NCBI GenBank assembly: GCA_910585455.1
Contig: CAJUEL010000001.1
Coordinates: 62,001-126,000 of the forward strand
Length of the DNA: 64,000 nt
Direction of reading: 5' to 3'
From: an uncultured Eisenbergiella sp.
GTDB taxonomy: Bacteria > Bacillota > Clostridia > Lachnospirales > Lachnospiraceae
Shown: positions 1-8,949 of the stretch, in pieces
Position numbering within the stretch: position 1 is the first letter of the stretch
How the letters are laid out: every line of letters starts with the position of its first letter
Translations under genes and position numbers: made by a program
The notes under the pieces: generated by a model
Seen by the model: the letters and a program-made list of their open reading frames with translations, nothing else
Told to the model about the DNA's origin: nothing
The model's database searches: none

Positions 1-3
1 CTC

Positions 4-1380
4 CTATTCTCCGTAGATGCTGCTTCTCAAATATGCGCGGTTTGCCTCAAAATCCACCTGCAGCACTGCCATGCCCCGGATATCCGCATTCTGATAGCTT
101 CCGCTGACCGGCACACTCCCCTGCACAATATCATAAGAAAGCATTCCCCCTGCCTGCAATCCCAAACGATAGCATTCCATCGCGGTCAGATTTGTGGTAA
201 GATTCGGCAAAAGCCCTTCCGCCAGCTCCTGCGGATTTGTCAGAACCGTTTTCGGAAGCTTTTTTATGACCCCCGTAAGAACCTTGCGCTGCCGCTCCGT
301 GCGGCCGAAATCCGTTCCGATATAGCGGTTCCGGCTATAGGCGAGCGCCTGTGGTCCGTTCAAATGCAGCATGCCGCTGGCAGAAGTGTCCAGATAATCC
401 GTCCCCTCCGGCCGTCCTGTCAGCATATTATATTCCACCAGATAGCCGTTCACATACTGCACCTCTTCATTGCTCAGCTCCAGATCCACGCCGTCCACCG
501 CATCCACCAGATTGGCAAATGCCTCGAAATTCACCAGCACATACCGGTTCACCTCAATCCCGAAATTGAGCTCGATCGTTTCCATCAAAAGCTCCGCACC
601 GCCAAAGGCATAGGCCGCATTTAACCGATTGCCCTCATGGCCCGGAATTTCCACATACATATCCCGCAGCAGCGACGTCATCTGGATCCGTTTTGTTTTG
701 CTGCTGACCGACAACAAAATCATGGCATCCGACCTGCCGTCCTCTCCGTTCTCCCTGGAATCGTTGCCGATCAGCAAAATATTGGTCACACCGTCCTCCG
801 TCATGGACTCGGCTGACACATTTTCGATCTCGGAGTAGCGCATCCTCCCATATACCAGCTGTACCAGCAAATACAGCCCCACCAAAACCACAACCGCCAG
901 CACCGCCAGCAAACACACCAGCTTCTTTAAGAAACGACCGCGCTTTTTCCTTTTCTTACGGGGCGCTCTCCTTTCCCCCTTCATGCTCATACCTTTCCCT
1001 GTTCGCCGGACAGGCGTTCTTTTCTCATGGAAAAACTCGCTCTCCTCCTCATCGTCATCCCCGTCGTCATCCTCATAATCCTCTGTATCTTCATAATCCT
1101 CTGTATCTTCATAATCCTCTGTATCCGCATAGTCCTCTTTTTCGTAGCCCTCTATATCCTCATCATTGTCTTCATAATCCTCTATGTCCTGCCAATCCTC
1201 TGGGCCTTCATCGCTCTCTGCACCCACAGCTTCCTCTCTGCCATCGTAGTCCCGGTCCGCACGCTCTTTTCCCAGCAAAATATCCTGGTCCACGTACGTG
1301 ATTTCTCCCCTGAAAAAATTCTCCTCCGGATCGCCGCCAAACCCGCCATCCGAACCATCATAAATATCCCTGTCCTTCAT
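4..1380 (-). CDS. LytR-CpsA-Psr (LCP) family cell-wall glycopolymer ligase with acidic N-terminal tail
   Basis: LCP proteins transfer undecaprenyl-linked glycopolymers onto peptidoglycan at the outer membrane face. Start chosen at ATG 1380 (AAAGGAAG seven bases upstream) rather than the in-frame GTG at 1398; 458 aa. Layout: about 120 cytoplasmic residues very rich in Asp, Glu and Tyr with repeated EDYEDT units, a basic Arg/Lys patch (about 124-150), one membrane segment (about 153-177), then the LCP domain (about 199-355) with TNILLIGNDSR, the Arg-Asp loop LLRDMYVEIPG and AYSRNRY followed by GRTERQRKVL. Most LCP proteins have only a short cytoplasmic tail, so the acidic repeat is unusual and may bind a partner or be a regulatory target. 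Family call is firm; the polymer attached is unknown. Confidence 0.92.
   Translation of the reverse strand: MKDRDIYDGSDGGFGGDPEENFFRGEITYVDQDILLGKERADRDYDGREEAVGAESDEGPEDWQDIEDYEDNDEDIEGYEKEDYADTEDYEDTEDYEDTEDYEDDDGDDDEEESEFFHEKRTPVRRTGKGMSMKGERRAPRKKRKKRGRFLKKLVCLLAVLAVVVLVGLYLLVQLVYGRMRYSEIENVSAESMTEDGVTNILLIGNDSRENGEDGRSDAMILLSVSSKTKRIQMTSLLRDMYVEIPGHEGNRLNAAYAFGGAELLMETIELNFGIEVNRYVLVNFEAFANLVDAVDGVDLELSNEEVQYVNGYLVEYNMLTGRPEGTDYLDTSASGMLHLNGPQALAYSRNRYIGTDFGRTERQRKVLTGVIKKLPKTVLTNPQELAEGLLPNLTTNLTAMECYRLGLQAGGMLSYDIVQGSVPVSGSYQNADIRGMAVLQVDFEANRAYLRSSIYGE
1074..1127 (-). repeat. 18-bp in-frame tandem repeat, three copies
   Basis: The unit CATAATCCTCTGTATCTT occurs three times head to tail (1074-1091, 1092-1109, 1110-1127; the third ends CCG instead of CTT). 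It lies in the LCP gene and encodes EDYEDT on the minus strand. Because the unit is a multiple of three, slippage would change the length of the acidic tail without breaking the frame. Confidence 0.85.
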
Positions 1381-1442
1381 ATCAAATCTTCCTTTCACCC
1401 ATCCGCCAGACGAAATAAATTTCTCTCTTATCGGAAAAGTGT

Positions 1443-2228
1443 TTATTTTTTTAAGAATTCTATATCTGCCATCACTCCATAATGATCACTGGCACATAAA
1501 TTATTAACAGGGTTTATTTCCGTTCCAAATAGTTCTACCCGGTCAAATCGATAACCATTTCGAATATCCATAACATATATCCTGTCAAAATTTTCAGGGG
1601 CATATGTTGATTCTTTTCCCTTCCAACGCGGATTGTTAATACAATCCAGAGTCGGCAAAAGTTCCTGCCCATTCACAGCAGCGTAAACGCTTGACACTTC
1701 GTACCAGTACGGTTTCGCTTCATTTCCATATATTGTCTGCTCACCAATCATGAATCGATGTACACTGGAATTGACGCCACAATTGAAATCACCCAGAACG
1801 ATAAAATAATCAGCCAGTGCGCTCTGTTCATGACTAAATTTGTCGATAGCAACAATTTGCTCCTCTTTTACTTTTATAGAATCCCATGGCAAATGTACAT
1901 TCGTGACTGAAACTCTTATGTTATTGATATTAATCAATACATTCAACGCACAACTATTCTTATAATTCTTGTCAGTATGAAGAAACATACAGTTTGCAAA
2001 AGAATATTTGCTTAAAATAGCTAAACCTTCGTTTTCATTAGTATACTTTCCAAATTCAGAATAAGGGTACTCTGACATATTTGATAAAAAATCCTGATAA
2101 AATTGTGGTGTAATTTCCTGCAGAGCTATTAAATCAGCATTGACATTCCGGATTTCTTCCAGAATCTGTTCGAACCGGTTCCCAATCCCTTTGGTTTCGT
2201 TCCACACATTGTATGTTGCAATTTTCAT
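1443..2228 (-). CDS. Endonuclease/exonuclease/phosphatase (EEP) fold protein
   Basis: 261 aa, ATG at 2228 behind AAAAGGAGC. The EEP fold covers Mg-dependent phosphodiesterases such as DNase I, exonuclease III and sphingomyelinase-like enzymes. Signatures in order: ATYNVWN at the N-terminus, IALQEI near residue 37 (metal-binding Glu), VLGDFNCG near 140 (Asp/Asn) and CASDHYGVMADIEF at the C-terminus (catalytic Asp-His). No signal peptide, so cytoplasmic. It is visibly more AT-rich than the LCP and azl genes beside it, which suggests recent transfer. The substrate cannot be told from sequence. Confidence 0.85.
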   Translation of the reverse strand: MKIATYNVWNETKGIGNRFEQILEEIRNVNADLIALQEITPQFYQDFLSNMSEYPYSEFGKYTNENEGLAILSKYSFANCMFLHTDKNYKNSCALNVLININNIRVSVTNVHLPWDSIKVKEEQIVAIDKFSHEQSALADYFIVLGDFNCGVNSSVHRFMIGEQTIYGNEAKPYWYEVSSVYAAVNGQELLPTLDCINNPRWKGKESTYAPENFDRIYVMDIRNGYRFDRVELFGTEINPVNNLCASDHYGVMADIEFLKK

Positions 2229-2373
2229 ATTTTAAGCTCCTTTTTGCAAACAATTTCAAAATAACTTAAGCTTTCCAATTGGTAATTACAGAATTTTGAA
2301 AAAATTATAACCGATTACTAACGGGTACACAATACCAAAAAAGGGAGATAAATTCCAACCTATTGATTCGTAT

Positions 2374-2389
2374 GTGCGCTAAAGCGCAC
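2374..2389. other. Short perfect inverted repeat downstream of azlD
   Basis: GTGCGCT and AGCGCAC flank two A residues, a 7-bp perfect stem just past the azlD stop. A factor-independent terminator would need a T-run, and none follows on the minus strand, so this may be only an mRNA 3' end stabiliser. The rest of 2229-2400 shows nothing else. Confidence 0.35.
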
Positions 2390-2400
2390 AAGGGTCATAA

Positions 2401-2712
2401 TCATGAAATTATCATATATAATATGGTTCCAAAAAGTATGCTGATCAGAGAATTTTGCTTCCAGCGCTGCAAAGCGACCACACTCGCGACAGCAAGCAAT
2501 TCCGGCAGTCCAAAGGGCGCTGCCATGATATGCACATCCTTTAAACAATAAATAACCAGCATTCCGATGATCGCCGCCGGAAGCACCTTTCCCAGATAAA
2601 CGATATAGGAAGGCGTGCTTTTCTGAAAAAACAAAAACGGCAAAAAGCGCAGCAGGCACGTCACAAGCGCCATGACCAGCACAAGAGCCGCCGCATGTAT
2701 ATCAAAGCCCAT
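2401..2712 (-). CDS. azlD: AzlD-type small subunit of branched-chain amino acid exporter
   Basis: 103 aa, four hydrophobic segments filling nearly the whole chain, typical of AzlD/YgaH, the small partner of AzlC in branched-chain amino acid export. ATG at 2712 overlaps the azlC stop by 11 bases with GGGGAGG just upstream, so the two are translationally coupled. Recognisable family features are the FLPFLFF motif near residue 22 and the glycine-rich third helix. Length matches the family (about 100-110 aa). Confidence 0.85.
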   Translation of the reverse strand: MGFDIHAAALVLVMALVTCLLRFLPFLFFQKSTPSYIVYLGKVLPAAIIGMLVIYCLKDVHIMAAPFGLPELLAVASVVALQRWKQNSLISILFGTILYMIIS

Positions 2713-3418
2713 TCCCTTTTCCTCCCCAACCGGACGAAATCCGCTTTCTCATGACCGTCAAAACAAAGGTGATCAGAAGCATCGCGGGAATCAGAAAATA
2801 TTCCGGTCCAAACAACACCAGACACACAAGCGAGCACAAAAGACCCGTCAACGCCGGAATATGATTTTCTCCGGATATCCACTGCTGCGTAAATGCCGCA
2901 ACAAAAAGCGCCGTCATGGAAAACTCAATTCCTTTTGTTGAAAAAGGCAGCACCCCTCCCAGCAGATTGCCAATCACGCTTCCCGCGACCCAATAGCACT
3001 GATTAAAGAGCGAAACCAGAAAGCGAAACAAATCGCCGTTTTCTTCATCGGGCGCCTCTCCGTCACAAAGCAGAGAATACGTCTCGTCCGTCAAAGAAAA
3101 AATCAAGTACGGTTTATACCTCCCTGCACCCTGATAGCGCTCAATCATGGAGATGCTGTAAAACAGATGACGCGCATTCACCATAACGGTCGTGAGAGCC
3201 GCCGTCACGACAGAAGCCCCTCCGGCAAGCAGCCCCACCCCCACATACTGCATGGAACCGGCATAGATCAACAAACTCATCGCGCACGCCCAGCAAACCC
3301 CATACCCCGCATTCCGCAGCAAAATACCAAATCCGATCCCGAGAATCACATATCCGGCCAGCACCGGAACCGATTTATAAAACGCCTGCCTTATCACAAA
3401 TGTAACTCTATTCTTCAC
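2702..3418 (-). CDS. azlC: AzlC-type branched-chain amino acid exporter large subunit
   Basis: 238 aa integral membrane protein with the AzlC/YgaZ pattern: an N-terminal GYVILGIGFGILL helix, the AGSMQYVGVGLL stretch (about 53-64), NARHLFYSISM near 80 and FSLTDETYSLL near 107, all conserved in the family. It works with AzlD to export leucine, isoleucine or valine and their toxic analogues. First gene of a two-gene unit with its own promoter at 3480-3508. No regulator gene lies beside it. Confidence 0.9.
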   Translation of the reverse strand: MKNRVTFVIRQAFYKSVPVLAGYVILGIGFGILLRNAGYGVCWACAMSLLIYAGSMQYVGVGLLAGGASVVTAALTTVMVNARHLFYSISMIERYQGAGRYKPYLIFSLTDETYSLLCDGEAPDEENGDLFRFLVSLFNQCYWVAGSVIGNLLGGVLPFSTKGIEFSMTALFVAAFTQQWISGENHIPALTGLLCSLVCLVLFGPEYFLIPAMLLITFVLTVMRKRISSGWGGKGNGL

Positions 3419-3479
3419 ACAAACTCCTCATTTCATACCCTCTGTCTCAGGAACCCCCTCTCCCTTTCCATGATCCAAT

Positions 3480-3508
3480 ATTATAACAACAAAAAAGAAA
3501 ACATGCAA
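3480..3508 (-). promoter_or_regulatory. Promoter of azlCD
   Basis: On the minus strand TTGCAT and TATAAT are separated by exactly 17 bases, about 60 bases upstream of the azlC ATG. No T-box or leucine leader is visible in the short 5' leader. Confidence 0.6.
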
Positions 3509-3582
3509 TTTATCCCATCCTTATTTCATCAATTCTTCATAACTTTGGGCGGCTGTCCGCCGCCTTTCATTCGCCCGCCACT

Positions 3583-6500
3583 TTATCGCGTGCCGGTGAA
3601 GTAGGATTCCAGGATTTGCTTGATGTAGTGATAGCGCCGCGCGTAGGAATTTTCCACCCGGATCAGCTCAAAGCCGTGCGCCCTGCAAATCCGCTGCTTT
3701 TGCTCATCCCGCCGCCGCACCGCTTCCTTCGTCATATGCTCCTTCCCGTCCAGCTCCACCGCCAGAATCGGCAGCTGCCTGCCGCCATACTGATGCTCAT
3801 AGATCACAAAATCGAACCGCCCGTTATAAAAAAGACCGTCCGCCGTAATATTTTCCTGAAAGACCTGAGAAATCGCCACTTCCTTTTTCACGGAGCACCT
3901 GCGGTTATTGTTGAGCACATTGTCCAATGCAAAATTCAGGCTGGTCAGAAACTGGATTTCCGTCTCCGTGCTGTAGGGCTTGATTCCCAGCGCCCGGGAC
4001 GCGGATGCCTCCGGCGTCACCTTGCACTTCCCATTGGTTTTCACATAGTTTACCAGCTCGTACACATCGTCCCGCTCATCTTCCCGGTGCAGCCGCTCCA
4101 GATTTTTCCCGCTGCCCAGAATGACGAGCTGCTCCCTGGCCCGGGAGGTCGCCACATTGATCAGCTCCTGATTATTTTTCAGCCACCCATAGGTGCGCTC
4201 CGTGGTCTGGTCCGTCAACGCCAGAGAAAATAAAATCACATCCTTTTCATCTCCCTGAAACGCATGCACCGTGCCGCAGGTCGCCCGTTCCAGATGATTT
4301 TCGGACAAAAGCTGCCCGATATATGCCCGCTGGTTCGCAAAGGGCGTGATGATGCCGATCTCCTTATCCGGATGCTTTTTGACAAACTCCAGAATCTCCT
4401 GCGCCTCCCGGGGCGCGGTATTTTTAAAATCCGTAGGATTATCTCCCACATCCAGCATCAGAAGCGGTCTGGGAGACCAGGTTCGGCTGTCGATGCAAAG
4501 CCTGCTGTTATAATATTTCTCATTGTTGAACTGTATGATTCTTTTGTCGCAGCGGTAATGATGCCGCAAAAGAATTTCATCACTGACCGCGTCGCAGGCG
4601 AGAAACGCCTTGTAAACGGAATTTTTCCGGTAATCATATTCCTCCGACACCAGATAGCGCTTGCGCAGCACCTCGTTGTCCTTTTGGTCCAGCAAAATCA
4701 CCGGCGATAGCTGCTGGGGATCGCCCACCAGCATCAGGCTTTTCCCCCGGATGATGGGCACCAGGGATAGCGCCAGATTACACTGGCTCGCCTCGTCGAT
4801 GATCGTCATATCAAAATATGGTTCCGGCTCCCCCAGCTTATGCGCCGATATGCAGGTAGTCGCCACCACCGGAAAAATGCGCAGAAGCCGTTTGATATTT
4901 CCCGCCTTGCCAATCCAGCTGCGAAATTCCTCCAGCTGCAGCCGTTCCTCATCCATACATATAATTTTGAGCAAATCCTCATTTTTCGGTTCGCCCAGGC
5001 GCTTTAAATATTTCACCGACGTGAAATTCAGATAGGTGCGAAAGCTCGCCTCATCGTCGGTTAAAAGAGCGAGCGCTTCTTCATCCGTCACCTCTCCGAT
5101 CTTTGCAAGCCGCCTTTCCACGGCGGCGAGCTGTCTGCCCTGCAGGTCGGTCTGAAAGGTCAGATGCCGGTTGGTCTGCATCAGGCTTTCAATGGATTCC
5201 TTCTGCTCCCGCAGCGTCAGGATTTCCTCATGCTTTTTCAAAAGCTCCGTCAGCTGCCGCGTCCGCAGGATTTTGTCCCCCTTGTTGCGGTCCAGCGTGC
5301 TTTCAAATACGTTCATCCCCTTCACCCGCTCATAGAGGTCGCGCACCTCTTTTAAGGACTGCGCCACCACCGCTTCATTGCCCAGCCGCAGCACCGGAAA
5401 GGGGATGTATTTTCCGGACTGCCAGGGGATCGACTTTAAGTTTTCCACCACCGTGTCAATCGGATGATTGTTGTAGGAGGAAAGCAGCACCGTTTTTTCA
5501 TTAAAAAAGGCGGTCACAATCGTGTTGACGATCGTATAGGATTTGCCCGTCCCGGGAGGTCCCTGTATGTAGGTGACCGGATATTTTACCGCATTATGGA
5601 TCGCCAGAAGCTGATCCAGATTCGCCTGACGCTTCAAAAGCGCAATCGGATAGTCCTTCCGCCGGACGGGCCTGCCTGTCATTTTTCCGAAAAAAGCCTT
5701 TAGCGGCTCGGTCAGGCTGTCCTCCTCAGACATTTTCACGATCGCGGCATACTCCGCTTTTAAGTCCACCTTCCCGTCAAAGGCAAGCGCGATCAGGTAA
5801 GGGCGATCGTCCACGCCGTCTATATGCCGGTTTCCTTCCGTAATGAGATCCTTGATCGCTTCCTGATTTTTTTCAAATTCCTCCAATAACGCAAAATCGC
5901 AGGGCTCCAGAAATTTCCGGATGCTCTGCCGCTCCCCGTTGATCGTAAATTCCCTGCAGATCGTAATCTCCTCCGCCGGCTTTAACAGTCTTCTTTCCAC
6001 GTCCAGAAACAGCTTCCGGTATGCCAGCACATATAGGGCATCCTGCCCGTCTCCCCGCTTCGTCCCACGCACCGGAACGCTCAGCACATTCATGCACAGC
6101 TGCCGCAGCCGAAAGCCCGTCCGCCCCTTTTTATCCGCCGCCTCCTCCTGAAATTTTTTCACAATTTCGGCAAACTGCTCTCCTGAAAGCCAATAGCCGC
6201 TTTTGCTCAGCTTATCCTGATCCAGATGGGAAATCAGAGAATAGTCGCATTGATAGGGCTGCGTGTCCAGCCGGTTACAGTCCGTCAGGTAATTGAGAAT
6301 TTTCAGATTCGCCGTCTGTCCAAACAGCGGCTCATATTTTTCCGGATGCCCGTCCAGCTCCGCCGCCAGCTCCCGGCTCCCCTCATAATAAGAGCCCTCC
6401 ACAACGCCGGAGGACAGGATGGAATCCACGAAAATAAAAAGCTGCTTCACCGTGTGGTCGCCCAGATGAAAGCCCTGCACCCGAAGCCCCCGGTAGCGCA

Positions 6501-6627
6501 TGTCAATCCGGTGAATCGCGATCCAGTATCGGGTCACATTTTCTTCCTTATTCCGGTATTCGATGGAAAGCCATTTTCCTTCATGGATTGCCCGGAAAAT
6601 GTTCTGGGCGGTGGAGGTTTGTGTCAT
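3583..6627 (-). CDS. SF1 (Upf1-like) helicase with N-terminal WYL-like and C-terminal nuclease domains
   Basis: 1014 aa from ATG 6627 (AAAGGAC seven bases upstream; TTG 6633 is less likely). The first ~80 residues resemble a WYL ligand-sensing domain (LSIEYRN, then YRGLRVQGFHLGD). The helicase core has Walker A GPPGTGKS near 356, DEASQ (Walker B), GDPQQLSPV, the Arg-rich LRHHYRCDKR, TVHAFQGDEKD and NVATSRAREQLV. The last ~90 residues look like a DUF2726/PD-(D/E)XK-type nuclease (GRFDFVIYE, then AVELDGKEHM and a downstream Arg-Asp-Glu-x-Lys series). Nuclease-fused SF1 helicases are common in anti-phage loci. It lies 160 bp downstream of the HEPN gene on the same strand but is more GC-rich. Helicase call is firm; WYL and nuclease calls are by pattern. 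Confidence 0.85.
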   Translation of the reverse strand: MTQTSTAQNIFRAIHEGKWLSIEYRNKEENVTRYWIAIHRIDMRYRGLRVQGFHLGDHTVKQLFIFVDSILSSGVVEGSYYEGSRELAAELDGHPEKYEPLFGQTANLKILNYLTDCNRLDTQPYQCDYSLISHLDQDKLSKSGYWLSGEQFAEIVKKFQEEAADKKGRTGFRLRQLCMNVLSVPVRGTKRGDGQDALYVLAYRKLFLDVERRLLKPAEEITICREFTINGERQSIRKFLEPCDFALLEEFEKNQEAIKDLITEGNRHIDGVDDRPYLIALAFDGKVDLKAEYAAIVKMSEEDSLTEPLKAFFGKMTGRPVRRKDYPIALLKRQANLDQLLAIHNAVKYPVTYIQGPPGTGKSYTIVNTIVTAFFNEKTVLLSSYNNHPIDTVVENLKSIPWQSGKYIPFPVLRLGNEAVVAQSLKEVRDLYERVKGMNVFESTLDRNKGDKILRTRQLTELLKKHEEILTLREQKESIESLMQTNRHLTFQTDLQGRQLAAVERRLAKIGEVTDEEALALLTDDEASFRTYLNFTSVKYLKRLGEPKNEDLLKIICMDEERLQLEEFRSWIGKAGNIKRLLRIFPVVATTCISAHKLGEPEPYFDMTIIDEASQCNLALSLVPIIRGKSLMLVGDPQQLSPVILLDQKDNEVLRKRYLVSEEYDYRKNSVYKAFLACDAVSDEILLRHHYRCDKRIIQFNNEKYYNSRLCIDSRTWSPRPLLMLDVGDNPTDFKNTAPREAQEILEFVKKHPDKEIGIITPFANQRAYIGQLLSENHLERATCGTVHAFQGDEKDVILFSLALTDQTTERTYGWLKNNQELINVATSRAREQLVILGSGKNLERLHREDERDDVYELVNYVKTNGKCKVTPEASASRALGIKPYSTETEIQFLTSLNFALDNVLNNNRRCSVKKEVAISQVFQENITADGLFYNGRFDFVIYEHQYGGRQLPILAVELDGKEHMTKEAVRRRDEQKQRICRAHGFELIRVENSYARRYHYIKQILESYFTGTR

Positions 6628-6787
6628 AGTCAATGTCCTTTTGATTGTTCTCCTTTTAAAAAATCTCTTCTCGGAAAAGCGTTCCCATTCATTACATTTA
6701 GAAGGTTGTTTTTCGTCCTATATATCTACTCACTTTTCTCTATATGCCAAATAGTCATTTTCAAATGTTGTATCTGAAAATTTCCGC

Positions 6788-7465
6788 TCACGCCAGGTAT
6801 TCCTTATTATTAGCATAGTCATAAAGCAATCTTGTCACTGACGACAAAATTTCAGAAACTTTAATTTCCCAATTAGAAAATTCTTCTGCCGTTACTCCTG
6901 AACGAAAATTTCCATGTGCTATAGAATTTCTTCTATTTACTAATGCATCAATATCAGTTTGACAATCATCGAATAAATTTATGGGTAATCCTACTTTATA
7001 TAAGTTCTTCTGCAATACTATGTACCATAAATTAGATTCCGTGTCTATTATTTGATCGTCAATATTTAATTCCTGTTCTTTAAAATCCTCAACCTTTTCC
7101 ATAAAATCAACGCGACGATATAAACGATGTAATCGGGCATCATCTGGCAATTCTTTACGAAAAATTTCACATTTTCTATCTAAATTTTCGTAAGCAATAA
7201 ATTCTTTATGCATACTTGCTACCATCAAGCCCGTATTTACATCTTTGCGAGTTAATCTTTGCGAGTTTATATACTGCACATACGTCTGCAAACAAATTTT
7301 TATATATCCTTCCAGATGTGAATACAATATTAATACCAGACTTTTTCTATATTTATTTTTATTTTCTTCCGCAATCTCGTTCAATTGATTCTTGAAAAAA
7401 GCAAGTTCCTCTTGTCTCCAGGCTAACTCTGCTTCAAGATCTGCCCTCAATTCATCTGCCGTCAA
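6788..7465 (-). CDS. HEPN-domain RNase-like protein (MAE_28990 type)
   Basis: 225 aa. The start is TTG at 7465, supported by GGAAGGAG twelve bases upstream and a 14-base overlap with the end of the DUF262 gene. HEPN proteins are usually metal-independent RNases and serve as toxins or effectors. The catalytic signature Arg-x4-6-His is present near residue 180 as RNSIAHGNF. The N-terminal third is helical and charged (DLEAELAWRQEELAFFKNQ), followed by SLVLILYSHLEGYIK, typical of the MAE_28990/MAE_18760 family. The gene is much more AT-rich than the chromosome around it. Coupled translation with DUF262 points to a two-component toxin-antitoxin or defence unit. Family moderately sure; function inferred. 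Confidence 0.75.
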   Translation of the reverse strand: MTADELRADLEAELAWRQEELAFFKNQLNEIAEENKNKYRKSLVLILYSHLEGYIKICLQTYVQYINSQRLTRKDVNTGLMVASMHKEFIAYENLDRKCEIFRKELPDDARLHRLYRRVDFMEKVEDFKEQELNIDDQIIDTESNLWYIVLQKNLYKVGLPINLFDDCQTDIDALVNRRNSIAHGNFRSGVTAEEFSNWEIKVSEILSSVTRLLYDYANNKEYLA

Positions 7466-8543
7466 GAATTCTACGCACTCCTTCCGTAAATAGCTTTATT
7501 CTCGTTTTTACTCCATTCACACTACCAGTCTTATAGGACTGTAGCTCTGTTCCATACTTAATTTGATTAACGGCTTCGATAATTGCTTTCGCACAATCAT
7601 ACGATATTATTTGTTCTATCAAAGACGCAATTGAAATTGCAATCCCATCAAAATAGTAGAGCACAAATTCATTTTTTATGGTTCCATTAGCTGTTCTTCC
7701 TGAAAAAGCTTCTTCACCCCAATTTTCGTTTATAAACTTAAAGGTTTGTTCAAAAATATTTTTCTCCTTTTGATAATCAAATTGAATTTCTTCGGTGGTT
7801 ATTTTTTCTAAATATCTAGTCAAATATTCCGTTACAGGATTTTTATAATTTTCTATATCATTTTTAACAGCAAAGAATCTTAAAACAAGCTCCTGATCAT
7901 ATTTCATTTTTCTCTTGTCTGATGCGACTCTATTAATTACAGACTTATAGTCCTCATTTTTACTGCACTCTTCTAAAAAATCAATTCCTTTTGCACCCAA
8001 TAACCTGATTGTACAATTCCGTATTTCCTGTGCAGATAAAATTTCACCACCTGTATTCAGTCGTTTAAACATATGGTACTTTAAAGAGATCTCACTCTCC
8101 TTTTTAATAACTTCCATACGAACAAAACTTCTTTTTATTTTTATCTGTAAAGCTTTTGGTAAACTGTCAAATGTTAATCCATTTAAATCCTTGACTATAT
8201 CGCATCCGTGTAACACTAAAAAATCATCATCGGTTTCACCTAAACGTTCTCCCCTGAAATGTAGATAACTGGATATTCTTTGCAATCCATCAATTAATTC
8301 ATAAACTCCATCATCTGTCTCAATAACAAAAATCGGTGGAACAGGCATTTCTAAAATCAATGACTCTACAAAACGTGACTGCTTTTCCTCTTCCCATCTA
8401 AAAAGTCTTTGATAATCTGGTGCAATAGTCAATTCTTTATTTTGATACATATCATACAACTCATTAAATGAGACATCTAAACTTTTTGTTCTGATTTTAA
8501 TAATTTGACTATCTACATTTTCGATTAAATTCTCTATTGCCAT
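7452..8543 (-). CDS. DUF262 (ParB/Srx-like) domain protein
   Basis: 363 aa from ATG 8543, chosen over the upstream start at 8585 because GGGAGG sits just ahead of it. DUF262 proteins have a ParB/sulfiredoxin-fold NTPase/nuclease core found in type IV restriction (GmrSD) and other anti-phage systems. Seen here: IAPDYQRLFRWEEEKQSRFV, a loop PVPPIFVIE, then the DGLQR motif (DGQQR in relatives) near residue 84, followed by a helical C-terminal half. No HNH domain (DUF1607) follows, unlike GmrD. It is the first gene of an AT-rich two-gene unit with the HEPN protein and has its own promoter. Confidence 0.8.
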   Translation of the reverse strand: MAIENLIENVDSQIIKIRTKSLDVSFNELYDMYQNKELTIAPDYQRLFRWEEEKQSRFVESLILEMPVPPIFVIETDDGVYELIDGLQRISSYLHFRGERLGETDDDFLVLHGCDIVKDLNGLTFDSLPKALQIKIKRSFVRMEVIKKESEISLKYHMFKRLNTGGEILSAQEIRNCTIRLLGAKGIDFLEECSKNEDYKSVINRVASDKRKMKYDQELVLRFFAVKNDIENYKNPVTEYLTRYLEKITTEEIQFDYQKEKNIFEQTFKFINENWGEEAFSGRTANGTIKNEFVLYYFDGIAISIASLIEQIISYDCAKAIIEAVNQIKYGTELQSYKTGSVNGVKTRIKLFTEGVRRILDGR

Positions 8544-8591
8544 ACTTTTCCTCCCTATATTCAATTTCTCACAACATGTGACCATATCTTT

Positions 8592-8619
8592 ATTATAGCA
8601 AGATTCACGAAATTAACAA
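8592..8619 (-). promoter_or_regulatory. Promoter of the DUF262-HEPN unit
   Basis: Minus-strand TTGTTA and TATAAT separated by 16 bases, about 50 bases upstream of the ATG at 8543. Confidence 0.6.
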
Positions 8620-8949
8620 CACTTTTTATCTTGTTACGCAATAGGACGCGTTTTTTGAGTCCTGCTATATAAAACTCTTACCCCGTTATTTCAATGCCCG
8701 CAATACCACATAAATTAAAGGGAAAATAACTCCTGCAACGTCTGTACAGCCTGCTTATTGCTTCGTAACAATAGCAGGCAAAATAACGAAGCAACAAGAT
8801 TTCGCAAAAAAGCCATTATGATACAATGAACGCTTCTCATCCAAAAACAGGGCCATTCGGCAAGTTTTGTCCATACCACCGACACAATGTCACTCCGTTT
8901 AGCGACAAGCGCTGGAGCAAAGAACCGGCGTCCGCCGCTAAATGAATTT
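8620..8949. other. Gene-poor gap
   Basis: An 81-codon frame on the minus strand (8715-8960) starts with GTG, overlaps the GNAT stop, has no good ribosome site and reads as Trp/Arg/Cys-rich peptide without domain character, so it is not called as a gene. The sequence may be an interspersed intergenic element. No RNA gene or mobile-element ends were recognised. Confidence 0.3.

Noticed and set aside
1027..1482. Long plus-strand frame opposite the LCP acidic region
   Set aside because: Ile/Leu/Cys-rich antisense of the GA-rich repeat; no ribosome site, and the opposite strand is a clear LCP gene.
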